Shown here: positions 43,039 to 52,343 of the stretch, piece by piece
Position numbering within the stretch: the first letter of the stretch is position 1
Layout: each line of letters opens with the position of its first letter
Assembly: GCA_035281745.1 (NCBI GenBank)
Contig: DATEDI010000012.1
Span: 16,365 to 80,364 of the forward strand
Direction of reading: 5' to 3'
DNA from: 66-474 sp035281745
Lineage (GTDB): Bacteria > Pseudomonadota > Gammaproteobacteria > Xanthomonadales > Rhodanobacteraceae
DNA: 64,000 nucleotides
Made by a program: the position numbers and the translations under genes
The notes under the pieces: model-generated
The model's database searches: none
Seen by the model: the letters and a program-made list of their open reading frames with translations, nothing else
Told to the model about the DNA's origin: nothing

Positions 43039-43776
43039 TCAGGCCGGTTCGGCCACGGGCTCGACCGCTGCGCGTCGCCACAGGCTGCCGCCGCTGGTCT
43101 TGTCCAGCGCATCCAGCCGCGCATCGTGGGAGAGGGTCTCCTGCGCCGTCGCACGCAGGACGCGCGGGCGCGTCGTCAATGCCATGCCGGCCACGCCTGC
43201 AGCCGCTACGGCGGCCGCGGTCGATGCTTCCTCACTGCCCAGCGCCAGCGCACCCTGTCCGGCAGTCATCGCCACCCAGACGTCGGCGAGCAGGTGCGCG
43301 TCCAGCAGCGCCCCGTGCACTTCGCGGTGGCTGTTGTCCACGCCGAGCCGCTTGCACAACGCGTCCAACGTGTTCTTCTGACCCGGATACTTCTGCCGTG
43401 CCAGCGCCAGCGTGTCGATCACCGCGGCGTGATCGGCCACGCAGCCGAATGCGACGCTCGCGCGCTTCAGCTCATCATCCAGGAACGAGGTATCGAACGC
43501 CGCGTTGTGGATCAACAATTCCGCACCGGCGATGAAGGCCACGAAATCGGCCGCGACCTCGGCGAACTTCGGCTTGTCGCGCAGGAATTCGTCGGTGATG
43601 CCGTGCACCGCCACCGCGCCCGCGTCGATCGCGCGCTCGGGGTTGAGGTAACAGTGGAATTCCCGCCCGCTGGGGCGGCGATCGACCAGCTCCACGCAGC
43701 CGATTTCGATCACGCGATGACCGCGCTCGACTTCGAGCCCGGTCGTTTCGGTATCCAGCACCACCTTGCGCGTCAC
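43039..43776 (-). CDS. dnaQ: DNA polymerase III epsilon subunit (proofreading exonuclease)
   Basis: The 245-residue protein has the DnaQ exonuclease domain (1-175) with D8-T-E-T-T-G, the exo II segment L-L-I-H-N-A-A-F-D, and exo III H-G-A-L-L-D-A. The C-terminal part binds the polymerase alpha subunit. The GTG start overlaps the rnhA stop (GTGA). Pairing with rnhA is classical in gammaproteobacteria, but there the two are usually divergent; here they are in tandem. Confidence 0.94.
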   Translation of the reverse strand: MTRKVVLDTETTGLEVERGHRVIEIGCVELVDRRPSGREFHCYLNPERAIDAGAVAVHGITDEFLRDKPKFAEVAADFVAFIAGAELLIHNAAFDTSFLDDELKRASVAFGCVADHAAVIDTLALARQKYPGQKNTLDALCKRLGVDNSHREVHGALLDAHLLADVWVAMTAGQGALALGSEEASTAAAVAAAGVAGMALTTRPRVLRATAQETLSHDARLDALDKTSGGSLWRRAAVEPVAEPA

Positions 43777-44225
43777 AGCGGCTCCCTCATGCTTTCGGCT
43801 TCGGCGCGGGCGGCCTGGTCCACGCGCTCGTTTTCCGGGTGGCCCGAGTGCCCGCGCACCCAAGCCCAGCTTACCCGATGGCGCTCACGCGCCGTCGCGA
43901 GGCGCAGCCACAAATCCTGGTTCTTGACCGGCTGCTTGCCCGCGGTACGCCAGCCGTTCGCGCGCCACGTCGCGATCCACTGCTCGATGCCGTGCCGCAC
44001 GTATTGCGAGTCGGTGGTCAGACGCACCTCGCAATCGCGCTTCAGGGATTCGAGCGCCATGATTGCCGCCATCAATTCCATCCGGTTGTTGGTGGTCAGG
44101 GCCTCACCGCCCGCCAGCAATTTTTCCTTGCCGCGCCAGCGCAGCAGCGCGGCCCAGCCGCCCGGCCCTGGATTGCCGAGGCAGGCGCCATCGGTGAAAA
44201 TCTCGACCGCATCACCGTCGCTCAT
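43773..44225 (-). CDS. rnhA: Ribonuclease HI
   Basis: The 150-residue enzyme degrades the RNA strand of RNA-DNA hybrids. The active-site acids are visible as F-T-D-G-A-C-L-G-N-P-G, R-M-E-L-M-A-A, T-D-S-Q-Y-V and N-E-R-V-D-Q-A-A. Its ATG overlaps the methyltransferase stop, and its stop overlaps the dnaQ start. Confidence 0.96.
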   Translation of the reverse strand: MSDGDAVEIFTDGACLGNPGPGGWAALLRWRGKEKLLAGGEALTTNNRMELMAAIMALESLKRDCEVRLTTDSQYVRHGIEQWIATWRANGWRTAGKQPVKNQDLWLRLATARERHRVSWAWVRGHSGHPENERVDQAARAEAESMREPL

Positions 44226-44887
44226 GCGCGCTGACGCACCAGCGACTTGCGATGGGCGCCCGGCAATACCGGTTTGCGTTCGACCACCCGCCGCGCAGGT
44301 GCCTTGCGCAAGGGAATCGCAGTCAGCGTGCGCCGCTGCGCCTCGACGACCCACGCGCCGCCCATCCCGCGCACCAGCCAGTGCGGCACGCCCTCCGCGC
44401 CGCGCACCCGCGGCCACGGCGCACCGCAACGCACCGTCCGCGATACCTTCAGGCCCGCTGCCCGCAAGGCGCGTTCCCAGCGGCCGGGCGGGATGCCGGC
44501 GTGCCACAGCGAGCGCGGATGGAGATCCGCGATCAGCAATACGCCGTGCGGCGCGAGCACGCGGGTGAGTTCGCCGGCGACAACTTCCGGCTCGATGTCG
44601 GTGTCCTGCGTGAAGCGCACCAGCACGGCACAGAACGATTCATCCCCGAACGGCAGCGCGTCGACCGCCGCATGCAGCGAACCACGCCAGCCCCCGGTGT
44701 CCCGACCGGGACGCAATATCGTCCAGCAGCCGACCCCGGACACCGCAGGCACGGTCATCGGCGTGCCGTCTAGGACCAGAGCGTGGGTGCCCGCCACCCG
44801 CCCCAGCCGCGCCGCGCAGACCGCCATCGCGTCGGCGCCGATCGCTTCGATCGCTGGATCATCCTTGTCGAACGGGCGTTTGGACAT
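44222..44887 (-). CDS. SAM-dependent methyltransferase-like protein (class I, divergent)
   Basis: The 221-residue protein matches the methyltransferase family typically found upstream of rnhA and opposite gloB. The glycine-rich SAM motif is degenerate (V-L-D-G-T-P-M-T), while the later acidic L-P-F-G-D-E-S-F and V-L-A-P-H-G-V-L-L-I-A-D strands fit a type 11 methyltransferase. The C-terminus is basic (R-K-A-P-A-R-R-V-V-E-R-K). The weak SAM loop leaves its activity uncertain. Confidence 0.75.
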   Translation of the reverse strand: MSKRPFDKDDPAIEAIGADAMAVCAARLGRVAGTHALVLDGTPMTVPAVSGVGCWTILRPGRDTGGWRGSLHAAVDALPFGDESFCAVLVRFTQDTDIEPEVVAGELTRVLAPHGVLLIADLHPRSLWHAGIPPGRWERALRAAGLKVSRTVRCGAPWPRVRGAEGVPHWLVRGMGGAWVVEAQRRTLTAIPLRKAPARRVVERKPVLPGAHRKSLVRQRA

Positions 44888-45051
44888 CGTAGGTTGCACG
44901 CAAAACCTGTGGTGATGCATCACGAGCGGAGTGTGACCATTGTGACGGATTCATGAGCGAACGATAAGCGGCGACCCGGACTTAACGCCCAGCTAACGAA
45001 CACCCCGAAGGGCACTGTTAGGGTGACCCCTTTTTGGCCAGACCCTGCCGG

Positions 45052-45831
45052 ATGCCTTCCCTGCGCGCCCTGCCAGCCTTGCGCGACAACTACATCTGGA
45101 TGCTCGCCGAGGCGGCGAGCGGCTGCGCGCTGGTGGTCGACCCGGGTGAGGCGGGACCGGTGCTGCACGCGCTGGCCGAAGACGGGCGCACTCTCTCGGC
45201 CATCCTGCTCACCCATCACCACGGCGACCACATCGGCGGCACGGCAGAACTGAAAGCGGTGTATCCCGACGCCACCATCTATGCGCCACATGACGATCGC
45301 ATCCATCTGCCTGCGACCCAGGTGGGCAACGGCGACGTGATCCAGATCGCCGCGCCTCCCGCGCGTTTCGATGTGATCGAGGTGCATGGCCATACCCGCA
45401 GCCACATCGCCTATCACGGCGAAGGCTTGCTGTTCTGCGGCGACACCCTTTTCAGCCTCGGCTGCGGCCGGATGTTCGAAGGCACGCCGGAACAGATGCT
45501 CGCCTCGCTGGACCGCCTCGCCGAACTGCCGGCCGACACGCAGGTCTGCTGTGGCCACGAATACACACTGGCGAATGCCGGTTTCGCGGCGACGGTGGAA
45601 CCCGACAACGCCGCGTTGAAGTCGCGCACGGAAGATGCCCGCGCCCAGCGCGAGCGCGGCGAGCCCACGCTGCCCGCACGCATGGCCGACGAACGTGCCG
45701 CGAATCCATTCCTCCGCATTGATGCGATCGCGGACGATCGGATTCCATGGCCGCCGGAGGTCGAACCCTCGCCACGACGCGTCGACCGGTTCGCCGCGCT
45801 CAGGCTGGCCAAGGACAACTTCCCCGCATGA
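45052..45831 (+). CDS. gloB: Hydroxyacylglutathione hydrolase (glyoxalase II)
   Basis: The 259-residue metallo-beta-lactamase-fold enzyme hydrolyses S-D-lactoylglutathione in methylglyoxal detoxification. The binuclear metal motif T-H-H-H-G-D-H, the G-H-T-R-S-H, the bridging Asp in F-C-G-D-T-L-F and C-G-H-E-Y-T are all present, with the C-terminal substrate domain. It is divergent from the methyltransferase gene, with mltD starting just before its stop. Confidence 0.95.
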   Translation: MPSLRALPALRDNYIWMLAEAASGCALVVDPGEAGPVLHALAEDGRTLSAILLTHHHGDHIGGTAELKAVYPDATIYAPHDDRIHLPATQVGNGDVIQIAAPPARFDVIEVHGHTRSHIAYHGEGLLFCGDTLFSLGCGRMFEGTPEQMLASLDRLAELPADTQVCCGHEYTLANAGFAATVEPDNAALKSRTEDARAQRERGEPTLPARMADERAANPFLRIDAIADDRIPWPPEVEPSPRRVDRFAALRLAKDNFPA

Positions 45832-47072
45832 ATACCGCGCGCGCCGGCACCCGCCTTCTGACGCTTGCCGTCTGCGCGATACTCGCCGCCTGTGCGGCCG
45901 AACCCGTCAAGCCGCCGCCCAAACCGGCGGTGGTGATCGCCCACCCCGAACCGCCACCGACCACGCTGGCACCCATGGCGCCCACGATCGCGAAGGGCGA
46001 ACCGTGGGCCAGCCTGACGGCCAGTTTCGTGATGGACGATTGCGCCGATTCGCCGCTGATCCGCGCCAACGCCGCGATGTACACCCGCTCGCCGGCGCAC
46101 TTCGAGCAGCGCCTGAAGCGCGCGCTGCCGCTGATGATGTACGTGCAGAAGCAATTGCAGGCCGCGGGCATTCCGGGTGAATTTGCAATGCTGCCGATGC
46201 TGGAAAGCTCCTACCAGCCGATCGAGCCAAGCCACGGCGGCGATCCCGGCGGCATGTGGCAGATGATGCCAAACACCGCACGGCGACACGGGCTGACCAC
46301 CAACCGCGACTACGACGGCCTGCGCGATCCCGTCGCGTCCACGCGCGCCGCCATCAAGATGCTGAAGAAGCTCGACCAGCAATTCGGCGATTGGCGGCTG
46401 GTGGACATGGCCTACAACGCGGGTCCGTACGCCGTGACCAGCGCGCTGCGCAGCCATCCCGATACCGGCGACGGCGCGATTCCCGACATCCCGCTCAGCC
46501 ACACCACCCGCACTCACCTGGCGCGGCTGCTGGCCCTCAGCTGCATTCTCCGCGATCCGCAGCGTTTCCATGTCGAACTGCCGATGCCCTCGCCAGCCGA
46601 CCAACGGCAGGTAGTCGAAGTGCCGGCGGACACGCGCCTGCGCAGTGCCGCGGACATGGCCGAAATTTCCGAATCGAAACTGCGCGCGCTGAATCCCGGC
46701 TATCGCGGCGAACGGGTCCCCGACAGCAGCCCGCGCGCGCTGCTGCTGCCCATCGACGCGGCGCAATCGCTCGCCGCGGCGCTGACGGTCAACGCATCCG
46801 AGTCGGTTGCGCAGGTCGACACCCACGAGTCGAACGGCGGTCCCAGCGACCGGCTTCCATTGCCGGCCGAACCCACCCGATTGGACGAAGAAACGCCCGC
46901 GCCAACGGCTCCCGCTGCGTCGCCGCACCACAAACACCATCGCGTCCGCGAGGGCGAAACGCTGTGGTCGATCGCGCATCAGTACCACGTGAGCGTGTCA
47001 GAGCTGAAGCGCTGGAACGACCTCCACGACGACGACCTGCGCGCCGGCGAGGAACTTCGCATCCAGGGCTGA
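45828..47072 (+). CDS. mltD: Membrane-bound lytic murein transglycosylase D (lipoprotein)
   Basis: The 414-residue outer-membrane lipoprotein has a lipobox (L-A-A-C, Cys about 21), a SLT/goose-lysozyme-like domain with catalytic Glu in M-L-E-S-S-Y, G-G-M-W-Q-M-M-P-N-T-A-R and Y-N-A-G-P-Y, and one C-terminal LysM domain (about 366-412; V-R-E-G-E-T-L-W-S-I-A). E. coli MltD has two LysM repeats. It cleaves glycan strands to give anhydro-muropeptides. The ATG overlaps the gloB stop, the usual gloB-mltD pair. Confidence 0.92.
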   Translation: MNTARAGTRLLTLAVCAILAACAAEPVKPPPKPAVVIAHPEPPPTTLAPMAPTIAKGEPWASLTASFVMDDCADSPLIRANAAMYTRSPAHFEQRLKRALPLMMYVQKQLQAAGIPGEFAMLPMLESSYQPIEPSHGGDPGGMWQMMPNTARRHGLTTNRDYDGLRDPVASTRAAIKMLKKLDQQFGDWRLVDMAYNAGPYAVTSALRSHPDTGDGAIPDIPLSHTTRTHLARLLALSCILRDPQRFHVELPMPSPADQRQVVEVPADTRLRSAADMAEISESKLRALNPGYRGERVPDSSPRALLLPIDAAQSLAAALTVNASESVAQVDTHESNGGPSDRLPLPAEPTRLDEETPAPTAPAASPHHKHHRVREGETLWSIAHQYHVSVSELKRWNDLHDDDLRAGEELRIQG

Positions 47073-47167
47073 GGCGCTGTCGGGCGATCGCCGTCGATCG
47101 CTGCATCGTCGGAGGATCGTGCCGCGCCGCCGCGCGCCGGTCGGCATCGAAGGAGTCGGGCATCGTC

Positions 47168-47195
47168 TTGGCGCTTCCCGAAAGCCGCTTACAAT
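47168..47195 (+). promoter_or_regulatory. Sigma-70-like promoter before fabI
   Basis: TTGGCG, a 16-base spacer and TACAAT form a reasonable -35/-10 pair. The -10 hexamer ends 38 bases before the fabI ATG, in the 161-bp gap after mltD. Confidence 0.5.
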
Positions 47196-47233
47196 GGGCG
47201 ACTTCGCAGATACCGATCCGGAGCACAGTCGAC

Positions 47234-48028
47234 ATGGGTTTCCTCGAAGGCAAGCGCGCGCTCGTCACCGGCGTCCTCAGCAACCGCTCGATCGCATGGG
47301 GCATCGCACAGGCCCTGCACCGCGAAGGCGCCGAACTCGCTTTTACCTACGTCGACGAGAAGCTCCGCAGTCGCGTGGACGAGGCCGCCACCCAACTCGG
47401 TTCCGACATCGTGCTGCCGTGCGACGTGGGCCGCGACAGCGACATCGAAGCGCTGTTCGAAAGCCTCGGCAAACGTTGGAATGGATTGGATATCTTGATC
47501 CACTCCATCGGCTTTGCGCCGCGCGAGGCGTTGACGGGCGAATTCCTGGACGGCATGACCCGCGAGAACTTCAAGATCGCCCACGACATCTCCAGCTACA
47601 GCCTCGCCGCCTTGGCAAAATCCGCGCGCCCGATGATGAAGGGCCGCAACGGCGCGATCCTCACGCTCACCTATCTCGGCTCCGAACGCGCGCTGGCGTC
47701 GTACAACGTGATGGGTTTGGCCAAGGCCAGCCTCGAAGCCAATGTCCGCTACCTCGCATTGAACCTCGGCCCCGAAGGCACGCGCGTCAACGCGATCTCG
47801 GCCGGGCCGATCCGGACCCTCGCCGCCTCCGGCGTCGCCGGCCTGCGCAAGATGATCGACCATGTTGCCCACGTGGCACCGTTGCGCCGCAGCGTCACCA
47901 TCGACGACGTCGGCAACGCCGCCGCATTCCTGTGCTCGAACCTCGCTGCCGGCATCACCGGCGAAGTCGTATACGTGGACGCCGGCTACAACACGCTGGG
48001 CATGGCGGGGCTCGAGACGGGCGCTTGA
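47234..48028 (+). CDS. fabI: Enoyl-[acyl-carrier-protein] reductase (NADH) FabI
   Basis: The 264-residue short-chain dehydrogenase-like enzyme catalyses the last step of fatty-acid elongation and is the triclosan target in many bacteria. FabI hallmarks are the N-terminal T-G-V-L-S-N-R-S-I-A-W-G-I-A cofactor loop, the H-S-I-G-F-A-P segment, and the Tyr-x6-Lys pair (Y-N-V-M-G-L-A-K) rather than Tyr-x3-Lys. Xanthomonas species commonly use FabV, so FabI here is a useful taxonomic marker. Confidence 0.95.
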   Translation: MGFLEGKRALVTGVLSNRSIAWGIAQALHREGAELAFTYVDEKLRSRVDEAATQLGSDIVLPCDVGRDSDIEALFESLGKRWNGLDILIHSIGFAPREALTGEFLDGMTRENFKIAHDISSYSLAALAKSARPMMKGRNGAILTLTYLGSERALASYNVMGLAKASLEANVRYLALNLGPEGTRVNAISAGPIRTLAASGVAGLRKMIDHVAHVAPLRRSVTIDDVGNAAAFLCSNLAAGITGEVVYVDAGYNTLGMAGLETGA

Positions 48029-48053
48029 GCCAAGCGACGGTTTCGCTCACTCC

Positions 48054-48131
48054 GTAGGTTGGGCTGACGCCGGTTTCATCGGCGGAGGCCAACATGGTCG
48101 CGACGAACGTTGGTCCTCCCCGGGATGAAAC
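48054..48131. repeat. GTAGGTTGGGCTGA-type nested palindromic repeat after fabI
   Basis: It starts 26 bases after the fabI stop. GTTTCATC (48073-48080) pairs with GATGAAAC (48124-48131), and inner GAGG-CCAAC / GTTGG-CCTC arms lie between. The leading GTAGGTTGGGCTGA is shared with the repeats at 7982-8132 and 17976-18070. Confidence 0.7.
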
Positions 48132-48132
48132 A

Positions 48133-48200
48133 CGTAGGGCGGGAGCAGCGAAGCGAATCCCGCCGAGGCTCACCCATGGCGGGTTGCCGCCCGCCCTACG
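48133..48200. repeat. CGTAGGGCGGG / CCCGCCCTACG palindromic repeat
   Basis: A perfect 11-bp inverted repeat encloses a second AATCCCGCC / GGCGGGTT pair. It directly follows the previous repeat, so the fabI-metG gap (267 bp) is mainly repeats, with a possible metG -10 (GATAAT, 48258-48263) near its end. Confidence 0.75.
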
Positions 48201-48295
48201 AGAGCTGCGCGCTCAACCCAGCCGACGCGCCGAAGGAAGCGTCTCGCGGCGTCATGCGATAATTCGCAATCGTCTTGCGTCCGCGAACCCCGTCA

Positions 48296-50428
48296 ATGCC
48301 CCGCGAAATCCTGGTCACCAGCGCCCTGCCCTATGCGAACGGCAGAATCCACCTTGGTCACATGGTGGAACACACACAGTCGGACATCTGGGTGCGCGCG
48401 ATGCGGATGGCCGGGCACACGGTGCACTACGTCTGCGCCGACGACGCGCACGGCACATCGATCATGTTGCGCGCGGAGCGGGAAGGCATCGCGCCGGAAG
48501 CGCTGATTGAAGGGGTGTGGAAGGAACACATCGCGGACCTGCGCGACTTCGGGGCTGTCTACGATCATTACTCCAGCACCCACACCGAGGCGAATCGCGA
48601 ACTGACCTATCGCATCTGGCAGGCGCTGGAGAAAAATGGCCACGTCGAATCGAAGCCGGTCAAGCAATTGTTCGATCCCGAACGGCAGATGTTCCTGCCG
48701 GACCGATTCATCAAGGGCGAGTGCCCGGTCTGCCATTCCAAGGACCAATACGGCGACGCCTGCGAGGTGTGCGGCAGCACCTACAACCCGATCGACCTGA
48801 TCGATCCGTATTCGGTGGTGTCCGGTGCCAAGCCGATCGAGAAGGAATCGTTGCACTTCTTCGTGAAGCTGGCCGATTTCGAATCACTGTTGAAGACCTG
48901 GCTGGAAGAGCGTCGCGACGCCGGCGGCCTGCAATCGGAAGTCGTCAACAAATTGAAGGAATGGTTCGCAGACGGCCTGCGCAGCTGGGACGTGTCGCGC
49001 GACGCACCATATTTCGGCTTCGAAATTCCCGGCCAGCCCGACAAATACTTCTACGTGTGGGTGGACGCGCCGGTGGGATACCTCGCCGCGTTCAAGGAAC
49101 TGTGCGACAGCGGGCGCAAACCCGGATTGACCGCCGCCGATTTCGACCGGTTCCTCGACGCCGGCAGCGACACCGAGATGGTGCACTTCATCGGCAAGGA
49201 CATCATCTACTTCCATACGCTGTTCTGGCCGGCGATGCTGCACGGCGCCGGCCTGCGCATGCCGACCCAGGTGAACGTGCACGGGTTCCTCACCGTGGAC
49301 GGCGCCAAGATGTCGAAGTCGCGCGGCACGTTCGTGAACGCGCGCACCTATCTCGAACATCTGGATCCGGATTGGTTGCGTTATTACCTCGCATCGATGC
49401 TCGGCCCGACGCTCGCGGACATCGATCTCGACCTCAAGGCGTTCGAGGAACGCGTCAACTCGCACCTCGTCGGCAAATGGGTGAACATCGCCAGCCGTTG
49501 CGCGGGTTTCCTGCACAAGTTCTTCGACGGCAAGCTTGCCGCGACGCTGCCTGAAACGGCGCACGGGCGCTACGACGCGGCCGCCGCGAAACTGGAAGCT
49601 TGCGCGGCGTTGTACGAATCGCGCGATTACGCGGCCGCGATGCGCTTGATCATCGAGGTCGCGGACGAAGCCAATGCGTACGTTGCCGACCACGCGCCGT
49701 GGGTGATGGCGAAGGACGAATCCCGGCGCGACGAACTGCACGGCGTGCTGACGCTGGCGCTCAACTATTTCCGGCTGCTGACAATCTGGCTGGCACCTGT
49801 GGTGCCAACCACCGCCGCGCGCGCGTTCGAGTTCCTGGGCGACACGCCCGCGGACTTCGCAGCCGCGCTGCGCCCGCTACTCGGTCATGCCATCAATCCA
49901 TTCAAGGCGCTGGCCACTCGCATCGACCCGAAGAATATCGAAGCCATGATCGAAGCCTCCAAGGAATCGTTGCAACACACGACTCCCGCTTCGACTTCCC
50001 CTCACCCCAACCCTCTCCCGCAAGCGGGAGAGGGAGACAAGCGCGGAACATCCACCGTGAACGACGCTGCCAAATCCATAGCTCCTTCCAGCCCCGACGC
50101 CATCTCCATCGACGACTTTGCGAAACTCGACCTGCGCATCGGCAAGGTGCGGGTGTGCGAAGCCGTGGAAGGTTCCGACAAGCTGCTGCGCTTCGAGCTG
50201 GATGCGGGCGAACTCGGCACGCGCCAGATTTTTTCCGGGATCAAGGCTGCCTATGCCGAACCTGCGAAACTGGTTGGCCGCAATGTCGTATTCATCGCCA
50301 ATCTGGCGCCGCGCAAGATGCGTTTCGGGATCAGTGAAGGCATGATCCTTTCGGCCGGAACGGGTGGCAAAGATCTGTTTCTGCTGGATGCGGATCAAGG
50401 CGCAGGTGCAGGTGCACCCGTGCGGTAG
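48296..50428 (+). CDS. metG: Methionine-tRNA ligase, with repeat-derived linker
   Basis: The 710-residue class I synthetase charges initiator and elongator tRNA-Met. Visible features are A-N-G-R-I-H-L-G-H (HIGH region), a zinc knuckle (C-P-V-C-H and C-E-V-C-G-S), K-M-S-K-S, the helical anticodon-binding domain (about 400-560), and a C-terminal EMAP/Trbp111-type tRNA-binding and dimerisation domain (about 604-705; D-L-R-I-G-K-V). Between the last two, a CCTCTCCC-type palindromic repeat (50011-50034) is read in frame as P-H-P-N-P-L-P-Q-A-G-E-G, lengthening the linker. Confidence 0.95.
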   Translation: MPREILVTSALPYANGRIHLGHMVEHTQSDIWVRAMRMAGHTVHYVCADDAHGTSIMLRAEREGIAPEALIEGVWKEHIADLRDFGAVYDHYSSTHTEANRELTYRIWQALEKNGHVESKPVKQLFDPERQMFLPDRFIKGECPVCHSKDQYGDACEVCGSTYNPIDLIDPYSVVSGAKPIEKESLHFFVKLADFESLLKTWLEERRDAGGLQSEVVNKLKEWFADGLRSWDVSRDAPYFGFEIPGQPDKYFYVWVDAPVGYLAAFKELCDSGRKPGLTAADFDRFLDAGSDTEMVHFIGKDIIYFHTLFWPAMLHGAGLRMPTQVNVHGFLTVDGAKMSKSRGTFVNARTYLEHLDPDWLRYYLASMLGPTLADIDLDLKAFEERVNSHLVGKWVNIASRCAGFLHKFFDGKLAATLPETAHGRYDAAAAKLEACAALYESRDYAAAMRLIIEVADEANAYVADHAPWVMAKDESRRDELHGVLTLALNYFRLLTIWLAPVVPTTAARAFEFLGDTPADFAAALRPLLGHAINPFKALATRIDPKNIEAMIEASKESLQHTTPASTSPHPNPLPQAGEGDKRGTSTVNDAAKSIAPSSPDAISIDDFAKLDLRIGKVRVCEAVEGSDKLLRFELDAGELGTRQIFSGIKAAYAEPAKLVGRNVVFIANLAPRKMRFGISEGMILSAGTGGKDLFLLDADQGAGAGAPVR
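50011..50034. repeat. Palindromic repeat inside metG
   Basis: A perfect 11-bp inverted repeat (CCCTCTCCCGC / GCGGGAGAGGG) with an AA loop lies in the coding sequence of the interdomain linker. It is translated in the frame N-P-L-P-Q-A-G-E-G. Related intergenic copies are at 22075-22095 and about 9790-9810. Confidence 0.85.
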
Positions 50429-50673
50429 TGCGGCTTTCGAACAACCTGCGTCTGGCAGTTTGGTCGGAGCCGAGCAAAGCAAAACCGGGTCTGGCCCACG
50501 GAATCATGCGTTTCCGGATGCGTGACGCGTCCGCGGGCGTTCATCCGGCCATCACGCCACCACCACTTTTTTTTCGCATTTGCTGGCGCACGCTTGCACG
50601 CAGTGACGCCGTGCGGTCCGGAGGGAACCGCACCGCTTGGCCGTCGCAGGCACGACTGCGCGGGGTGATCGCC

Positions 50674-51123
50674 ATGATCAGGCACTGGGCTTTCTTCAAG
50701 CAGGGCGACACGTCCTTCGGCACCTTCTATCCGAAGCACTACATTGTCGCGGGCTACGCCTGCATCGCGGATGCCGAAGCGGCCGAACATGCCTTCACCG
50801 AGTCCGGTGTCGACGTCGACGACGTACGCGCCGCATCGGGCGACTTCGTGATCAACCAGCTCGAGGCCCATCAAGAAGCCAACTGGCTGCAACGCGCGCA
50901 ATCGCACATCGCCGAATTCGCCGGCACCGAAGCCGGGTTCCTCGAAGATGACGCGGAACTCGCCCGCAGGGGTGGCGCGTTCCTGTTCCTGTTCGCGCCG
51001 CGCGACCATCATGTCGCCCACGCGCGGATCATCTTCGAACGGCATCGGCCGCATTACGCGCGGCGCTACCTGCAAGTTGCCATCGAGCGCATCATCGACA
51101 CGCGGGTTCGCGTGGTGGATTGA
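50674..51123 (+). CDS. Hypothetical soluble protein
   Basis: The 149-residue protein begins M-I-R-H-W-A-F-F-K and has two segments suggesting a ferredoxin-like or general-stress-protein-like fold (Y-I-V-A-G-Y-A-C-I-A-D-A-E-A-A-E-H-A-F, then R-I-I-F-E-R-H-R). A hydrophobic G-G-A-F-L-F-L-F-A strand follows the central acidic helix. I recognise no catalytic residues. The 245-bp gap after metG before it shows no other gene. Earlier in-frame starts exist, but the sequence before 50674 is low in coding character. Confidence 0.65.
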   Translation: MIRHWAFFKQGDTSFGTFYPKHYIVAGYACIADAEAAEHAFTESGVDVDDVRAASGDFVINQLEAHQEANWLQRAQSHIAEFAGTEAGFLEDDAELARRGGAFLFLFAPRDHHVAHARIIFERHRPHYARRYLQVAIERIIDTRVRVVD

Positions 51124-51191
51124 AGCCGCACACCAAGGCGGGCAAGTGTTATCGTTCGCTCTTCGCGCAACCTCGCGTGGGGAAGCTTGCC

Positions 51192-52343
51192 GTGCCCGTG
51201 AATTCGCTGCGCCATTCAATGCAAGTGTTCGCTGGTGTCTTTTTGGGCGCCGCGTTGGTGGGCTGCGGCCCCGCCCCGCACATCAAGTCGACGCCTGGAC
51301 CTGCGCACGCACCACGGCACGTATTCGTGATCGTGCTGGAAAACGAACCCTTCCAGGTCACCTTCGGCGAGCATTCGCCGGCCCCCTATCTTGCACACGA
51401 ACTGCCGAAACACGGCGCGTTGCTGACGCAATACTTCGCGATCGGGCATTACAGCCTCGATAATTACCTTGCCATGATCAGCGGGCAGGCGCCCAATCCC
51501 GAAACGCAGGAAGACTGCGGCGTGTTCAGCGAATTCCGGCGAAGTTCGCCCGGCTTCGACGCGAATGGCCAGATCCGCGGCAGCGGCTGCGTGTATCCGT
51601 CCGAGGTGAAGACGCTCGCCAACCAGTTGCAGGATGCGGGCTACACCTGGAAGGGCTACATGGAAAGCTTGGGCGCGGACCCATCGCGCGAAGCCTCGGC
51701 GTGCGGGCACGTGGGCATCGGCGAGGTGGACCATACCAACTCCGCCACTGCGACCGACCAGTATGCGGACAAGCACAACCCGTTCGTGTACTTCCATTCC
51801 ATCATCGACGATCAAGCCGATTGCGCCGCGCACGTGGTGAATCTCGAAAAACTTGCGGCGGATCTGCAATCAACCACCACCACGCCCAACTTCTCCTTCA
51901 TCACGCCCAACCTGTGCCATGACGGTCACGACGCGCCGTGCAAGAACGGCGAACCGGGCGGACTGATCTCGGCCGACAAGTTCCTGCGCGAATGGGTTCC
52001 GCGGATCCTCGCCTCGCCTGCGTTCAAGCAGGACGGCTTGCTGATCATCACCTTCGACGAAGGCACCGACGCCGCGGCGTGTTGCAACGAAACCGCACCC
52101 GACGGCGCTCCACAGCCCGGCAAGTTCGGCCCCGGCGGCGGGCGCATCGGCGCGGTGGTGATTTCACCGTCCGTGAAACCCGGCAGCGTTTCGAACGTGG
52201 CGTACAACCATTACAGCCTGCTGCGCAGCATTGAAGACTGGTTTGGCCTGCCGCACCTCGGTTACGCCGGCCAGCAAGGCCTGCGCGCATTCGGCGCCGA
52301 CGTGTTCAATCGCGACATCCATGCACAAGGAAAACGGCCGTGA
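51192..52343 (+). CDS. Secreted phosphoesterase (AcpA/phospholipase C family), lipoprotein
   Basis: The protein of about 383 residues has a signal with a lipobox-like A-L-V-G-C, then an alkaline-phosphatase-superfamily phosphoesterase domain. Family markers are V-I-V-L-E-N-E near the start, G-H-Y-S-L-D-N-Y with the catalytic region, T-P-N-L-C-H-D-G-H-D and T-F-D-E-G-T-D, and G-G-G-R-I-G-A-V-V-I-S-P. Relatives include acid phosphatase AcpA and non-specific phospholipase C. The GTG at 51192 has a GGGGAA ribosome site; GTG 51198 and ATG 51219 are alternatives. Confidence 0.82.
   Translation: MPVNSLRHSMQVFAGVFLGAALVGCGPAPHIKSTPGPAHAPRHVFVIVLENEPFQVTFGEHSPAPYLAHELPKHGALLTQYFAIGHYSLDNYLAMISGQAPNPETQEDCGVFSEFRRSSPGFDANGQIRGSGCVYPSEVKTLANQLQDAGYTWKGYMESLGADPSREASACGHVGIGEVDHTNSATATDQYADKHNPFVYFHSIIDDQADCAAHVVNLEKLAADLQSTTTTPNFSFITPNLCHDGHDAPCKNGEPGGLISADKFLREWVPRILASPAFKQDGLLIITFDEGTDAAACCNETAPDGAPQPGKFGPGGGRIGAVVISPSVKPGSVSNVAYNHYSLLRSIEDWFGLPHLGYAGQQGLRAFGADVFNRDIHAQGKRP

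Noticed and set aside
50429..50673. N-terminal extension of the hypothetical protein at 50674 back to the metG stop
   Set aside because: The extra residues are low-complexity, Arg/Ser/Pro-rich and without predicted structure; the ATG at 50674 starts a well-formed domain.
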